37,943 nucleotides of DNA from DASUZB01 sp036377075 (GTDB lineage Bacteria; Actinomycetota; CALGFH01): positions 1-37,943 of the forward strand of contig DASUZB010000166.1 of the NCBI GenBank assembly GCA_036377075.1, read 5' to 3'. Positions 31,953 to 37,943 of the stretch are shown here, one piece after another. The first letter of the stretch is position 1. Every line of letters starts with the position of its first letter. Position numbers and translations under genes: made by a program. The notes beneath the pieces were generated by a model that saw only the letters and a list, made by a program, of their open reading frames with translations, did not search any database and was not told the DNA's origin.

Positions 31953-32880
31953 CTTGGAGCAGCTAGCGTCGTGGATTGTCGCATTTGATAGGAGCAGCCC
32001 GAGATGTGCATTGCACTCGTTCTGCGTGATGGGGACGTGGTGAACGACGCCGGGTAGATTCCCCTACCCTTCCACTCCAACTGAACAACGAGGTGCGGGT
32101 GTGAGCGTTCCCTGTCCGGCTGCCGTCGTTGGTCACCTACTGGACGGTGCTCGACGACGACCTTGAAGTCGTGGCCGCGGCCGACGGCTGCCTGCGGCAC
32201 GTTCGGCTGGGGCCAGCGCATGGATCGTTGACCAGTGCCGGACGCGGGCCGACGCGTTTGAGCGGGCATCTGGAGGCAATGGGAGCGGTTTTACAGGTCA
32301 CACCACCGTGTCGTCGCGGGTCCCCTCCCATCCCCATCTGGCGCCGATGATTGCCCGCAGGCTGCACGAACGGCCTGCTGCCAGCTCCGACCGTCACCCG
32401 GCGTCCCCGCCCGTTCCGGCCCGTCCCGCGCGGCCAAGCGTCGGGTGGAGGGAAGACAGAGGGAATCCCGCCACCGTCAGCGACGTAGGATGGACTCGCG
32501 CCTCGGGCGGAGCTAGGCCGGACAAGCGACTTGGCAGCACCTCGGCCACTTTGGGGCTCTTGCAGCCTCGGCCGCAAGACGCCGAGCAAACTCGGGCATC
32601 CAGCCCAGGCACCAGTAGCGAATAGCGTGAGCATGCTGCCGAAGAGCATCCACGCGGGTGCCTGCTCAGGGCCTCGGCATAGTGCGGGCTTGTCTGATTG
32701 GTGATGGTCGGGCGAGTGGGCCGGGGTGGAGCAGAGCGGGAGCGGTTCCTGGCGATCATGTGGGTTGTCCGAAGCCATGGTCAGGAGGGAAGCCCGTGCC
32801 TGCCCTTCTGCGCGCGTTCTGCCCGGGCCGGACTGCGCGGAGCGATCGTCGGGGTAGCGATGCCGGCGTGGCGCCAAAGT
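31953..32880. other. Gene-poor region with lower GC, probably decayed accessory DNA
   Basis: Apart from an integrase-like fragment (32129-32215) I find no convincing gene in this stretch. Long frames on both strands have no recognisable domain and poor codon bias. A 17-codon frame at 32004-32057 (MCIALVLRDGDVVNDAG) follows AGGAG at 9 nt but looks like a fragment. The base composition is visibly less GC-rich than upstream of 31 kb, which together with the mobile elements to the right suggests acquired and degrading DNA. Confidence 0.5.
32129..32215 (+). pseudogene. Fragment of a tyrosine recombinase/integrase N-terminus
   Basis: From a TTG the sequence reads YWTVLDDDLEVVAAADGCLR and then HVRLG, which resembles the N-terminal SAM-like domain opening of actinobacterial phage-type integrases (typically YWTV-D--, then FLRHLRFG). 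After that the frame loses similarity and ends at 32350 without the catalytic domain. It is probably the remnant of an integrase gene that once belonged to a mobile element here. The similarity was judged from memory. Confidence 0.35.
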
Positions 32881-32885
32881 ACGGG

Positions 32886-32914
32886 TTGACATATATTACA
32901 GTCGCACGTATGAT
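32886..32914 (+). promoter_or_regulatory. Near-consensus sigma70 promoter of the marR operon
   Basis: TTGACA (32886-32891), a 17-nt AT-rich spacer and TATGAT (32909-32914) make a nearly perfect housekeeping promoter, unusual for this GC-rich DNA. The -10 box ends 8 nt before the ATG at 32923, and there is no ribosome site, so the transcript is probably leaderless. Confidence 0.85.
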
Positions 32915-32917
32915 ACG
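32907..32917 (+). promoter_or_regulatory. Palindrome over the -10 box, likely MarR operator
   Basis: CGTATGATACG is a perfect 5-1-5 palindrome, extended to a near-palindrome by GCA and GTGC on the outside. It covers the -10 hexamer, the usual place for autorepression by a MarR-family protein. Confidence 0.55.
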
Positions 32918-32922
32918 GTGCC

Positions 32923-33411
32923 ATGAAGGAAACGGGTGGTCGGCAGGGTTCGCAGGGCTCTCGAAGCAGCCTGCTGGACCGGTTCATGCGCGCCCAGCCC
33001 GCCCTGCAGCGTCGACTTGCGGCGGAACTGCCCGAGGACCTGCGCGCCGAGATGGGCGCGGTGACGCTGCACCAGCTCGGTGCCCTGCACACCATCCGCC
33101 GCCGCGGCAGCGTGACCATGAGCCAGCTCGCCGATGCCCTGGGCGCAACGTCGATGAGCACGGCGACCCAGATGGGAGATCGCCTGGCGCGCCTCGGCCT
33201 GGTGCAGCGAGACCACGACGGCCAGGATCGTCGCGTGGTTCGTCTGTCCTTGACGCCACGAGCCCGCACGCTGCTCGACCGCGCGCTCGCGCTGCGGCGG
33301 CGCGCCCTGGAGCAGGCCCTGTCCAGCCTCGACGACCAGGAGCTGGCAACGCTGGTCGAACTGACCGAACGCGTCGCGGGTCCGTCGCCCTCCAGCGAGG
33401 ATGTCGCATGA
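32923..33411 (+). CDS. MarR-family transcriptional regulator
   Basis: The 162-residue protein has the MarR winged helix: VTLHQLGALHTIRRRGSVTM, SQLADALGATSMSTATQMGD as the recognition helix region, then LVQRDHDGQDRRVVRLSLTP as the wing with its D-x-R signature. Dimerisation helices flank it. It probably represses its own operon with the exporter downstream, through the palindrome over the promoter, and is released by a small ligand (family knowledge; ligand unknown). The stop overlaps the next start by 4 nt (ATGA). The ATG sits 8 nt from the -10 box, so it should be translated from a leaderless mRNA. Confidence 0.93.
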   Translation: MKETGGRQGSQGSRSSLLDRFMRAQPALQRRLAAELPEDLRAEMGAVTLHQLGALHTIRRRGSVTMSQLADALGATSMSTATQMGDRLARLGLVQRDHDGQDRRVVRLSLTPRARTLLDRALALRRRALEQALSSLDDQELATLVELTERVAGPSPSSEDVA

Positions 33412-34445
33412 GTCCGGGGACAGCGGGATCTCCGCCCACGTCCCAGGCGCCCCCTGCCAACCAGGGCGAGGACGTCATCACGGTGCGTGGGCTGGTCAAG
33501 CGCTACGGTGACCTGGAGGCGGTGCACGGCATTGATCTGGACGTTGGTCGCGGGGAGATCTTCGGGTTCCTCGGTCCCAACGGCGCAGGCAAGACAACGA
33601 CCATCTCCGTGCTCTGCACGCTGGCCGAGGCGTCCGCAGGCACCGCGATCGTCGCCGGCCGCGACGTAGCCACCGACCCCGACGAGGTGCGGGCCCGCAT
33701 CGGGCTGGTGTTCCAGGACCCCTCGCTGGACGATCAGCTCACCGCGCGCGAGAACCTGCTGTTTCACGCCAGGGTCTACGGCGTTCCCCGCGCGGCGCGG
33801 CGCCAGCGCATCGGCACCTGCCTTGAGACCGTCGGCCTGACGGATCGAGCCGACGCCGCGGTGAAGACGTTCTCCGGCGGCATGAAGCGCCGCCTGGAGG
33901 TCGCCCGCGGCATCCTCCACGCTCCCGAGGTCCTCTTCCTCGACGAGCCGACCCAGGGGCTCGACCCGCAGACCAGGGCGCGGGTGTGGGATCACCTGCG
34001 CGTGGTGCGCGCCCGGACCCGCACCACCATCTTCATGACCACGCACTACATGGAGGAGGCTGAGTGGTGCGATCGCATCGCGATCATCGACCACGGGCGC
34101 ATCGTTGCCCTGGGTACGCCTGAGGAGCTCAAGGCGCAGGTGGGTGGCGACGTGGTGGTGCTTGGCACCGACGACAACGTCCGGGCGACCGCGGAGGTCA
34201 TGGAGCGCTTCGGCCTGGAGGCCCTGCAGGACAACGGGACGCTCCGTATCGAGGTTCCCGATGGGGCGGAGTTCGTGCCCCAGATTGTCCGGTCCCTGTC
34301 GGTGACGGTGAAGACCGCGACCGTGCGCCGACCCAGCCTCGACGACGTCTTCCTGAAGCTCACCGGCCGGGCGATTCGCGATGAGCGCGCCGACGGCCGG
34401 GCGCAGCTGCGCGTGTTCGCCCAGCGTCGAGGAGGACGCCGATGA
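33408..34445 (+). CDS. ABC transporter ATP-binding protein, DrrA type, MarR-controlled
   Basis: The 345-residue protein has Walker A GPNGAGKT (56-63), signature FSGGMKRRLEVA, Walker B LFLDEPTQGLD, the switch TTHYMEEAEWCDRI and the C-terminal DrrA-type domain ending RRPSLDDVFLKLTGRAI. It powers an ABC-2 exporter with the permease that follows. An N-terminal Pro/Ala-rich tail of about 20 residues precedes the first strand. The ATG at 33408 overlaps the marR stop; the frame is open upstream but that part is shadow sequence. The gene is in a three-gene operon with 4-nt overlaps at both ends. A drug-efflux role is inferred. Confidence 0.93.
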   Translation: MSPGTAGSPPTSQAPPANQGEDVITVRGLVKRYGDLEAVHGIDLDVGRGEIFGFLGPNGAGKTTTISVLCTLAEASAGTAIVAGRDVATDPDEVRARIGLVFQDPSLDDQLTARENLLFHARVYGVPRAARRQRIGTCLETVGLTDRADAAVKTFSGGMKRRLEVARGILHAPEVLFLDEPTQGLDPQTRARVWDHLRVVRARTRTTIFMTTHYMEEAEWCDRIAIIDHGRIVALGTPEELKAQVGGDVVVLGTDDNVRATAEVMERFGLEALQDNGTLRIEVPDGAEFVPQIVRSLSVTVKTATVRRPSLDDVFLKLTGRAIRDERADGRAQLRVFAQRRGGRR

Positions 34446-35332
34446 GCCTCGCGGCACCCGCCGGGTCGACGCCCACGGCGCCCGCTTCGCCAGCGACGCG
34501 TCCCGCCCACGTGCGGGTGTCCTTCATCCAGGCGATCTTGGTGATTTGGCACCGGGAGGTCATTCGCTTCGCGCGTGATCGCACGCGCCTGCTCGTCTCG
34601 CTGGCCCAACCCCTGCTGTACCTGCTCATCTTTGGGGTCGGTCTCAGCGCCTCGCTGGGGGGTGGCCTGGGCCTGCCTCCCGGGGTCACCTACCTGCAGT
34701 ACCTGTATCCGGGGGTCCTGGGGATGGCGGTGCTGTTCACCGCCATGTTCAGCGCCATGTCGGTGGTATGGGACCGTGAGTTCGGCTTCCTGCGCGAGAT
34801 CCTCGTCGCTCCGATCAGACGATCCGCGGTGGCCGTCGGCAAGGCGCTGGGAGGAGCCACCCAAGCGATGGTGCAGGGCATTCTGCTGCTCGTCTTCGCC
34901 CCGGTCGTTGGGGTCAAGCTGAGCCTGGTGGGCGTGCTGGAGCTGGTGCCGTTGCTGTTCGTCCTCGCCTTCGCGCTGACCAGCCTCGGCGTCGCCCTGG
35001 CCTCACGGATGAGGTCCCTGCAGGCGTTCCAGACCGTGATGACGTTCCTAGTGCTGCCGATGTTCTTTCTCAGCGGGGCGCTGTACCCGCTGCGCAATCT
35101 GCCCGGATGGATGACCGTACTCACACGGTTGGACCCGGTCGCCTACGGGATGGCGCCGATTCGTGACGCCGTCCTTGATGGCGCGGGCGTGCCTGCCGCG
35201 GTGCTCGACAGGTTTACCGGCATCACCATCGGCAGCTACACCATGCCGGCGACCCTCGACGTCGCGGTCCTGCTGGCGTTCGGGGCAGTCTTCCTCGGCA
35301 TTGCGATGCGGGTGCTACGCCGACGAGGGTGA
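34442..35332 (+). CDS. ABC-2 type permease, DrrB type, MarR-controlled
   Basis: The 296-residue membrane protein has about six transmembrane segments, among them LLVSLAQPLLYLLIFGVGLS, VLGMAVLFTAMFSAMSVVWD and FQTVMTFLVLPMFFLSGALY. The coupling motif DREFGFLREILVAPIRRSAV is typical of the DrrB/NodJ group. It is the membrane half of the exporter whose ATPase precedes it with a 4-nt overlap. After the stop no gene follows before the transposase remnant, so it closes the operon. Confidence 0.93.
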   Translation: MSLAAPAGSTPTAPASPATRPAHVRVSFIQAILVIWHREVIRFARDRTRLLVSLAQPLLYLLIFGVGLSASLGGGLGLPPGVTYLQYLYPGVLGMAVLFTAMFSAMSVVWDREFGFLREILVAPIRRSAVAVGKALGGATQAMVQGILLLVFAPVVGVKLSLVGVLELVPLLFVLAFALTSLGVALASRMRSLQAFQTVMTFLVLPMFFLSGALYPLRNLPGWMTVLTRLDPVAYGMAPIRDAVLDGAGVPAAVLDRFTGITIGSYTMPATLDVAVLLAFGAVFLGIAMRVLRRRG

Positions 35333-35381
35333 CCAACAGAGCCCAGCGTGCAGGGCCTCGGCAAGTGCCAGACTGTCGCTT

Positions 35382-35551
35382 TCACGGGCTTGTGATGCCA
35401 AGCAGTGGCAGGACTCGGGTGGCGTCGCGGGCGTAGTAGCGCAGCGCGGCGGCGATGTTGCGGTGGCCGTGGGCGCGCAGGATGCCGATGGCGAGTGACG
35501 AGGACCCCGGTGCGGCGTTGACGGTTCCTGAGCCGGTGAGGCTTGGGATCA
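35382..35551 (-). pseudogene. C-terminal remnant of an ISAs1-family transposase
   Basis: On the minus strand the frame reads SSSLAIGILRAHGHRNIAAA followed by LRYYARDATRVLPLLGI and a stop at 35382. This is the conserved C-terminal end of ISAs1-family transposases (LAISILRLAGHTNIAAALRHHARDP and similar). About 55 residues remain; the rest is missing because the sequence meets the IS3-like element at about 35551. The IS3 element may have inserted into it or replaced its 5' part. Confidence 0.65.
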
Positions 35552-35581
35552 TGGTCGCTCCCCAGACCCGTGGAGGGTTGG

Positions 35582-35892
35582 TTGAGCGACAAGCGCACCT
35601 ACCGGCAGTTCACCCCGGAGCAGAAGGCCGAGGTCGTCCTGGCCGGCCTGCGAGGCGACCGCAGCGTCCGTGACGTGTGCCGCGAGTACCAGATCGCTGA
35701 GACGCTGTACTACCAGTGGCGCGAGCGGCTGCTGGACGGCGGCAAGACGCCCTGGCCAATCCGCGCGAGAAGACGCCGGAGCAGGCCGAGATCGAGCAGC
35801 TTCGGCGAAGGGTCGGCCAGCTCGAGCGGGCCCTGGGTCGGAAGACCTACGAGCTGGAGGTCGCGGGGGAACGCTCGCGGGACTGGGAGTGA
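35582..35892 (+). pseudogene. IS3-family orfA (helix-turn-helix), frameshifted
   Basis: From a TTG behind GGAGGG the frame reads LSDKRTYRQFTPEQKAEVVL, SVRDVCREYQIAETLYYQW and RERLLDGGKT, the HTH part of IS3 orfA. Near 35748-35752 one base is missing compared with the expected run, and the leucine-zipper part continues in the +2 frame (ANPREKTPEQAEIEQLRRRV, then QLERALGRKTYELEV) to a TGA at 35892. The stop overlaps the start of orfB as in intact elements. Confidence 0.75.
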
Positions 35893-36579
35893 GCGTGCGC
35901 GTCGCCCGGTCCCGCGCTGTGGTTGCCGCTGGCTACCGGGCGGCTGTCGTGGCGCGCGTTGCAGGCGTTTCCCGCCAGGCGCTGTACCGGCGCCCTGGCC
36001 GTCGACCAGTCGACGCTGGACCCGGAGCGCCGCCGGCGGCCAGGGTTCTTCCGCGTCACCCGCCCCGACGCGCTGTGGCACCTGGACATGACCAAGGTCT
36101 GGACCGCGCAGCATGGCTGGGTCTACCTGCACGCCATCATCGACTGCTGCACCCGTGAGCTCGTGAGCTGGTCGCTGGAGCTGCGCTGCCGCGACGACGA
36201 GGCCATCGCCTGCGTCGAGGCGGCGGTCGTGGCCCGCGGGGTGCGGCCCGGCCAGCTCACGCTGGGCACGGACAATGGCAGCCAGTTCACCTCTCGCGAC
36301 TTCCGCCGCTACCTGTCGGCCCGCGGCGTGGCGCACCGCCGCGGCGGCTACCGGGACCCGGAGTCGCAGGCGTTCATCGAGTCGTGGTTCGGGCAGTTCA
36401 AGAAGCGCCTGGCCTGGCGCTCGCAGTGGGAGTCGCTGGACCAGGCGAGAAAGGAGATCACCGACTACGTCGAGGCCTACCACCAGCGGCCCCACTCCGG
36501 GCTGGCCTACCTGACCCCAGCCGAGGTCGCCGCTACTTGGCGGCCCGACCCCGACGTCCTACAAACCCGAGCGACCTGA
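35889..36579 (+). pseudogene. IS3-family orfB (DDE transposase), internally deleted and frameshifted
   Basis: A GTG at 35889 opens VSVRVARSRAVVAAGYRAAV and an HTH (VARVAGVSRQALYRRP). At about 36000-36030 the sequence jumps to another frame at RRRRPGFFRVTRPDALWHLD, skipping roughly 60-70 residues found in full-length relatives. From there the DDE domain is intact: first Asp in WHLDMTKVW, second in LGTDNGSQF and Glu in AFIESWFGQFK, with exactly 35 residues between the last two. It cannot encode a full OrfAB transposase. Confidence 0.75.
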
Positions 36580-36602
36580 CCCGTCAACTGCGGCGGGGTC
36601 CA

Positions 36603-37384
36603 CGTCAGTGACGTCCCGCGGCGTGGTGTAAGAGCGTCATGCCGTGCGGGTCAGCGTCGGGAGTCTATGCGGGCAGAAGCTGGGCGGGCGCCACCTCCCT
36701 GGTCGCCTGGGTGAGCAGGGCCATGGAACCCTCGGACAGGTAGCGGCGGTCGGTGACCTGCCACTCGTCGTGGGCCTCGACCAGCACCGCGCCGGCAAGC
36801 CTGAGCAGCGCCCCGGGGTTGGGGAACACGCCGACGACGTCGGTGCGGCGCTTGATCTCCTTATTCAGGCGTTCCAGCGGGTTGGTGGACCAGACCTTCT
36901 TCCAGTGGCTGACCGGGAAGGAGGTGAACGCCAGCACCTCCTCGGCGTTGTCGCGCAGCATCGCCTCGAGGGCGGGGAACTGCCGGCCCAGCATCCCGGC
37001 GACGACGTCGAGCTGCTCTGCGACGTGGGCAGCATCGGGCTGGGCAAAGATCGTGCGGACCGCCGCGGCGACCATCTCCGCCGAGCCCTTGGGCACGCGG
37101 GCGAGCATGTTCCTGAGGAAGTGGACCCGGCAGCGCTGCACCGCCGCGCCCGCCATGACCGCCTGGACGGCCTGGCGCAGGCCAAGGTGAGCATCGGCGA
37201 TGACCAGCTGCACCCCGGCGAGTCCACGGGCCTTGAGGGAGCGCAGGAACGCCGTCCAGAAGGCCCCGTCTTCGGAGTCGCCGACGGCGAAGCCGAGGAC
37301 CTCGCGGCGGCCGTCACCGCAGACGCCGGTGGCGACCACCACGGCCTGGGAGACCACGCGGCGGTTGACGCGGGCCTTGCGGTA
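36603..37384 (-). mobile_element. IS256-family insertion sequence, part downstream of a group II intron
   Basis: The 3' part of an IS256-family element. The end next to the IS3 element, about 36606-36632 (GTGACGTCCCGCGGCGTGGT and onward), resembles IS256 terminal repeats, which often contain a TTACACCAC-type block on the other strand. The other end lies beyond the intron, outside the window. The left boundary is approximate. Confidence 0.6.
36665..37384 (-). pseudogene. IS256-family transposase, 3' exon interrupted by an intron
   Basis: From the splice point the frame reads YRKARVNRRVVSQAVVVATG, DGRREVLGFAVGDSEDGAFW, a second catalytic Asp in VIADAHLGLRQA, the HFLRNMLARVPKG block and the catalytic Glu in NPLERLNKEIKRRTDVVG, ending APAQLLPA. 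This is the C-terminal 60 percent of an IS256-type transposase. The first catalytic Asp lies in the missing 5' exon. The reading frame is open across the intron's 3' part, but those residues are intron sequence. If the intron splices, the gene could still be functional; this cannot be told from the window. Confidence 0.85.
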
Positions 37385-37448
37385 GTTGGGTGGGCCCGGG
37401 GCGCGGTGCTGGCCTTTCGGACCGGTCCGTTTCCCCGGGCCTCCCGCC

Positions 37449-37482
37449 GAACCGGACGTGCGAGTTTCCCCGCATCCGGCTC
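37449..37482 (-). ncRNA. Group II intron domain V
   Basis: The 34-nt minus-strand sequence begins GAGCCGGATGCGGGG, has a GAAA tetraloop and closes with CTCGCACGTCCGGTTC. This is the conserved catalytic hairpin of group II introns, with the two-stem shape and central bulge. It lies 15 nt downstream of the maturase stop, the expected order. Confidence 0.88.
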
Positions 37483-37496
37483 TCCGCGAGTCCTGG

Positions 37497-37943
37497 TCAT
37501 CGGGTGTCGTTGACGCGTTGAGGTGCCGGTTCGGTCCACGGTGAGGGAATGCGGGCCGCCCGGTAGCGGTAGCGGGTGACCACGACCGCGCTGGGGTCGA
37601 CCAGGGTGACCTCTCCGTCCGTCGGCCACCACCTGGGGAGGTAGTGGCGACGAAGCCACCGCCAGCTCGCATGGGGATGCTTGCGGCGCAGCCAGCAGGC
37701 CACCCGCCGCCAGACAAAGGCGCGCAGGTAGCTGAAGGTGCGCTTGGACACCCCGTGCTTGAAGTAGCTGGTCCAGCCCCGTAGCACCAGGTTGAGTCGG
37801 TGCAGCAGGACGGCGAGCGGCTGGTTCCTGTCCTGCCGCGACAGCGCTCGTAGCTTCGCCTTGACCGCCGCCAGGGCCTTGCGGGCGGGGTAGGTGTAGA
37901 CGTAGCGCTTGGCGGTGCCCCGCTTTGGGTGTCGCTGGATGCG
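37497..37943 (-). CDS. Group II intron maturase/reverse transcriptase, C-terminal part
   Basis: The frame is open from the right edge; 148 residues are seen. They read RIQRHPKRGTAKRYVYTYPA near the edge, then the maturase (domain X) block LVLRGWTSYFKHGVSKRTFSYL, the motif WLRRKHPHASWRWLRRHYLP and RWWPTDGEVTL, ending WTEPAPQRVNDTR. This is the thumb/X domain of bacterial intron-encoded proteins; the reverse-transcriptase motifs lie outside the window. I see no HNH endonuclease domain after it. The protein helps the intron fold, splice and retrohome. Confidence 0.88.
   Translation of the reverse strand, partial: RIQRHPKRGTAKRYVYTYPARKALAAVKAKLRALSRQDRNQPLAVLLHRLNLVLRGWTSYFKHGVSKRTFSYLRAFVWRRVACWLRRKHPHASWRWLRRHYLPRWWPTDGEVTLVDPSAVVVTRYRYRAARIPSPWTEPAPQRVNDTR

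Larger units (their letters stand above)
35552..36602 (+). mobile_element. Damaged IS3-family insertion sequence
   Basis: The element holds orfA and orfB of an IS3-family transposase, both broken. The proposed left end starts TGGTCGCTCCCCAGAC and the reverse complement of the right end starts TGGACCCCGCCGCAGTTGAC; both share TGG and a similar C-rich continuation, as imperfect terminal inverted repeats beginning TG. The ends are estimates. It is about 1.05 kb, shorter than intact relatives (about 1.25 kb) because of a deletion in orfB. Confidence 0.6.
37385..37943 (-). mobile_element. Group II intron, 3' part, inserted in the IS256-family transposase gene
   Basis: The segment contains the end of a maturase gene, a typical domain V and a domain VI-like stretch, all on the minus strand. 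I place the 3' splice site between 37385 and 37384, giving an intron end of CCCAAC (an AY end, as usual) and an exon beginning TACCGCAAGG that restores the transposase reading. The 5' part, with the reverse-transcriptase domain, is outside the window. The boundary is inferred from the exon reading frame. Confidence 0.8.

Noticed and set aside
32137..32892. 251-residue minus-strand frame in the gene-poor region
   Set aside because: It has no domain, unusual composition and no ribosome site, and the region looks degraded.
37385..37717. N-terminal extension of the IS256-like frame
   Set aside because: It is the group II intron's 3' part read in frame by chance; domain V lies inside it.

Overview
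The window is chromosomal DNA of a very GC-rich actinobacterium (Actinomycetota). The pointers are the almost exclusive use of G or C in third codon positions, GTG and TTG starts, an OpcA gene next to zwf, AfsR/SARP-type regulation, daunorubicin-type ABC exporters and several genes that look leaderless. I cannot name the genus. No tRNA, rRNA or CRISPR array was seen.

Layout. (1) 1-3426: a partial class C beta-lactamase-fold hydrolase and a YcaQ-like DNA glycosylase (minus strand), then a divergent acetylpolyamine amidohydrolase/HDAC-family enzyme. (2) 3664-18196: central carbon metabolism on the minus strand. tkt, tal, gnd, zwf and opcA form a tight operon with 4-nt overlaps at four junctions in the gnd-zwf-opcA-tal series; pgl followed by gltA lies further downstream. 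Between opcA and pgl sits a cassette of a large AfsR-like STAND regulator and a convergent two-gene DrrAB-type exporter. The exporter's upstream region carries repeated TGTCAG boxes. (3) 18317-22885: ppk1, a small uncertain gene, a DUF6247 gene with a decayed RelE-like toxin partner, and a DUF885 metallopeptidase. (4) 23013-26740: a GMC oxidoreductase and a SigJ-like ECF sigma factor with a SnoaL-like tail, divergent from a DUF6081 gene that has a candidate ECF promoter. (5) 26925-29880: an ABC ATPase with a probable CTG start, its permease, then a class V aminotransferase (kynureninase-like fold) behind a leader with a long stem and a 14-codon ORF in it. (6) 29997-31952: a PIN-PhoH (PhoH2-type) RNA helicase/RNase with one small unknown gene on each side, all minus strand.

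(7) 31953-37943 is accessory DNA. It has an integrase-like remnant, then a MarR-ABC ATPase-permease operon with a near-perfect sigma70 promoter overlapped by a palindrome, then a series of damaged mobile elements: an ISAs1-family transposase tail, a frameshifted and internally deleted IS3-family element, and an IS256-family transposase interrupted by a group II intron whose maturase gene runs off the right edge.

The most interesting unexplained signals are the structured leader of the aminotransferase, the small genes flanking PhoH2, the TGTCAG repeat array next to the AfsR-like regulator, and the candidate ECF promoter of the DUF6081 gene. All functional statements rest on motifs recognised by eye; no database search was run.
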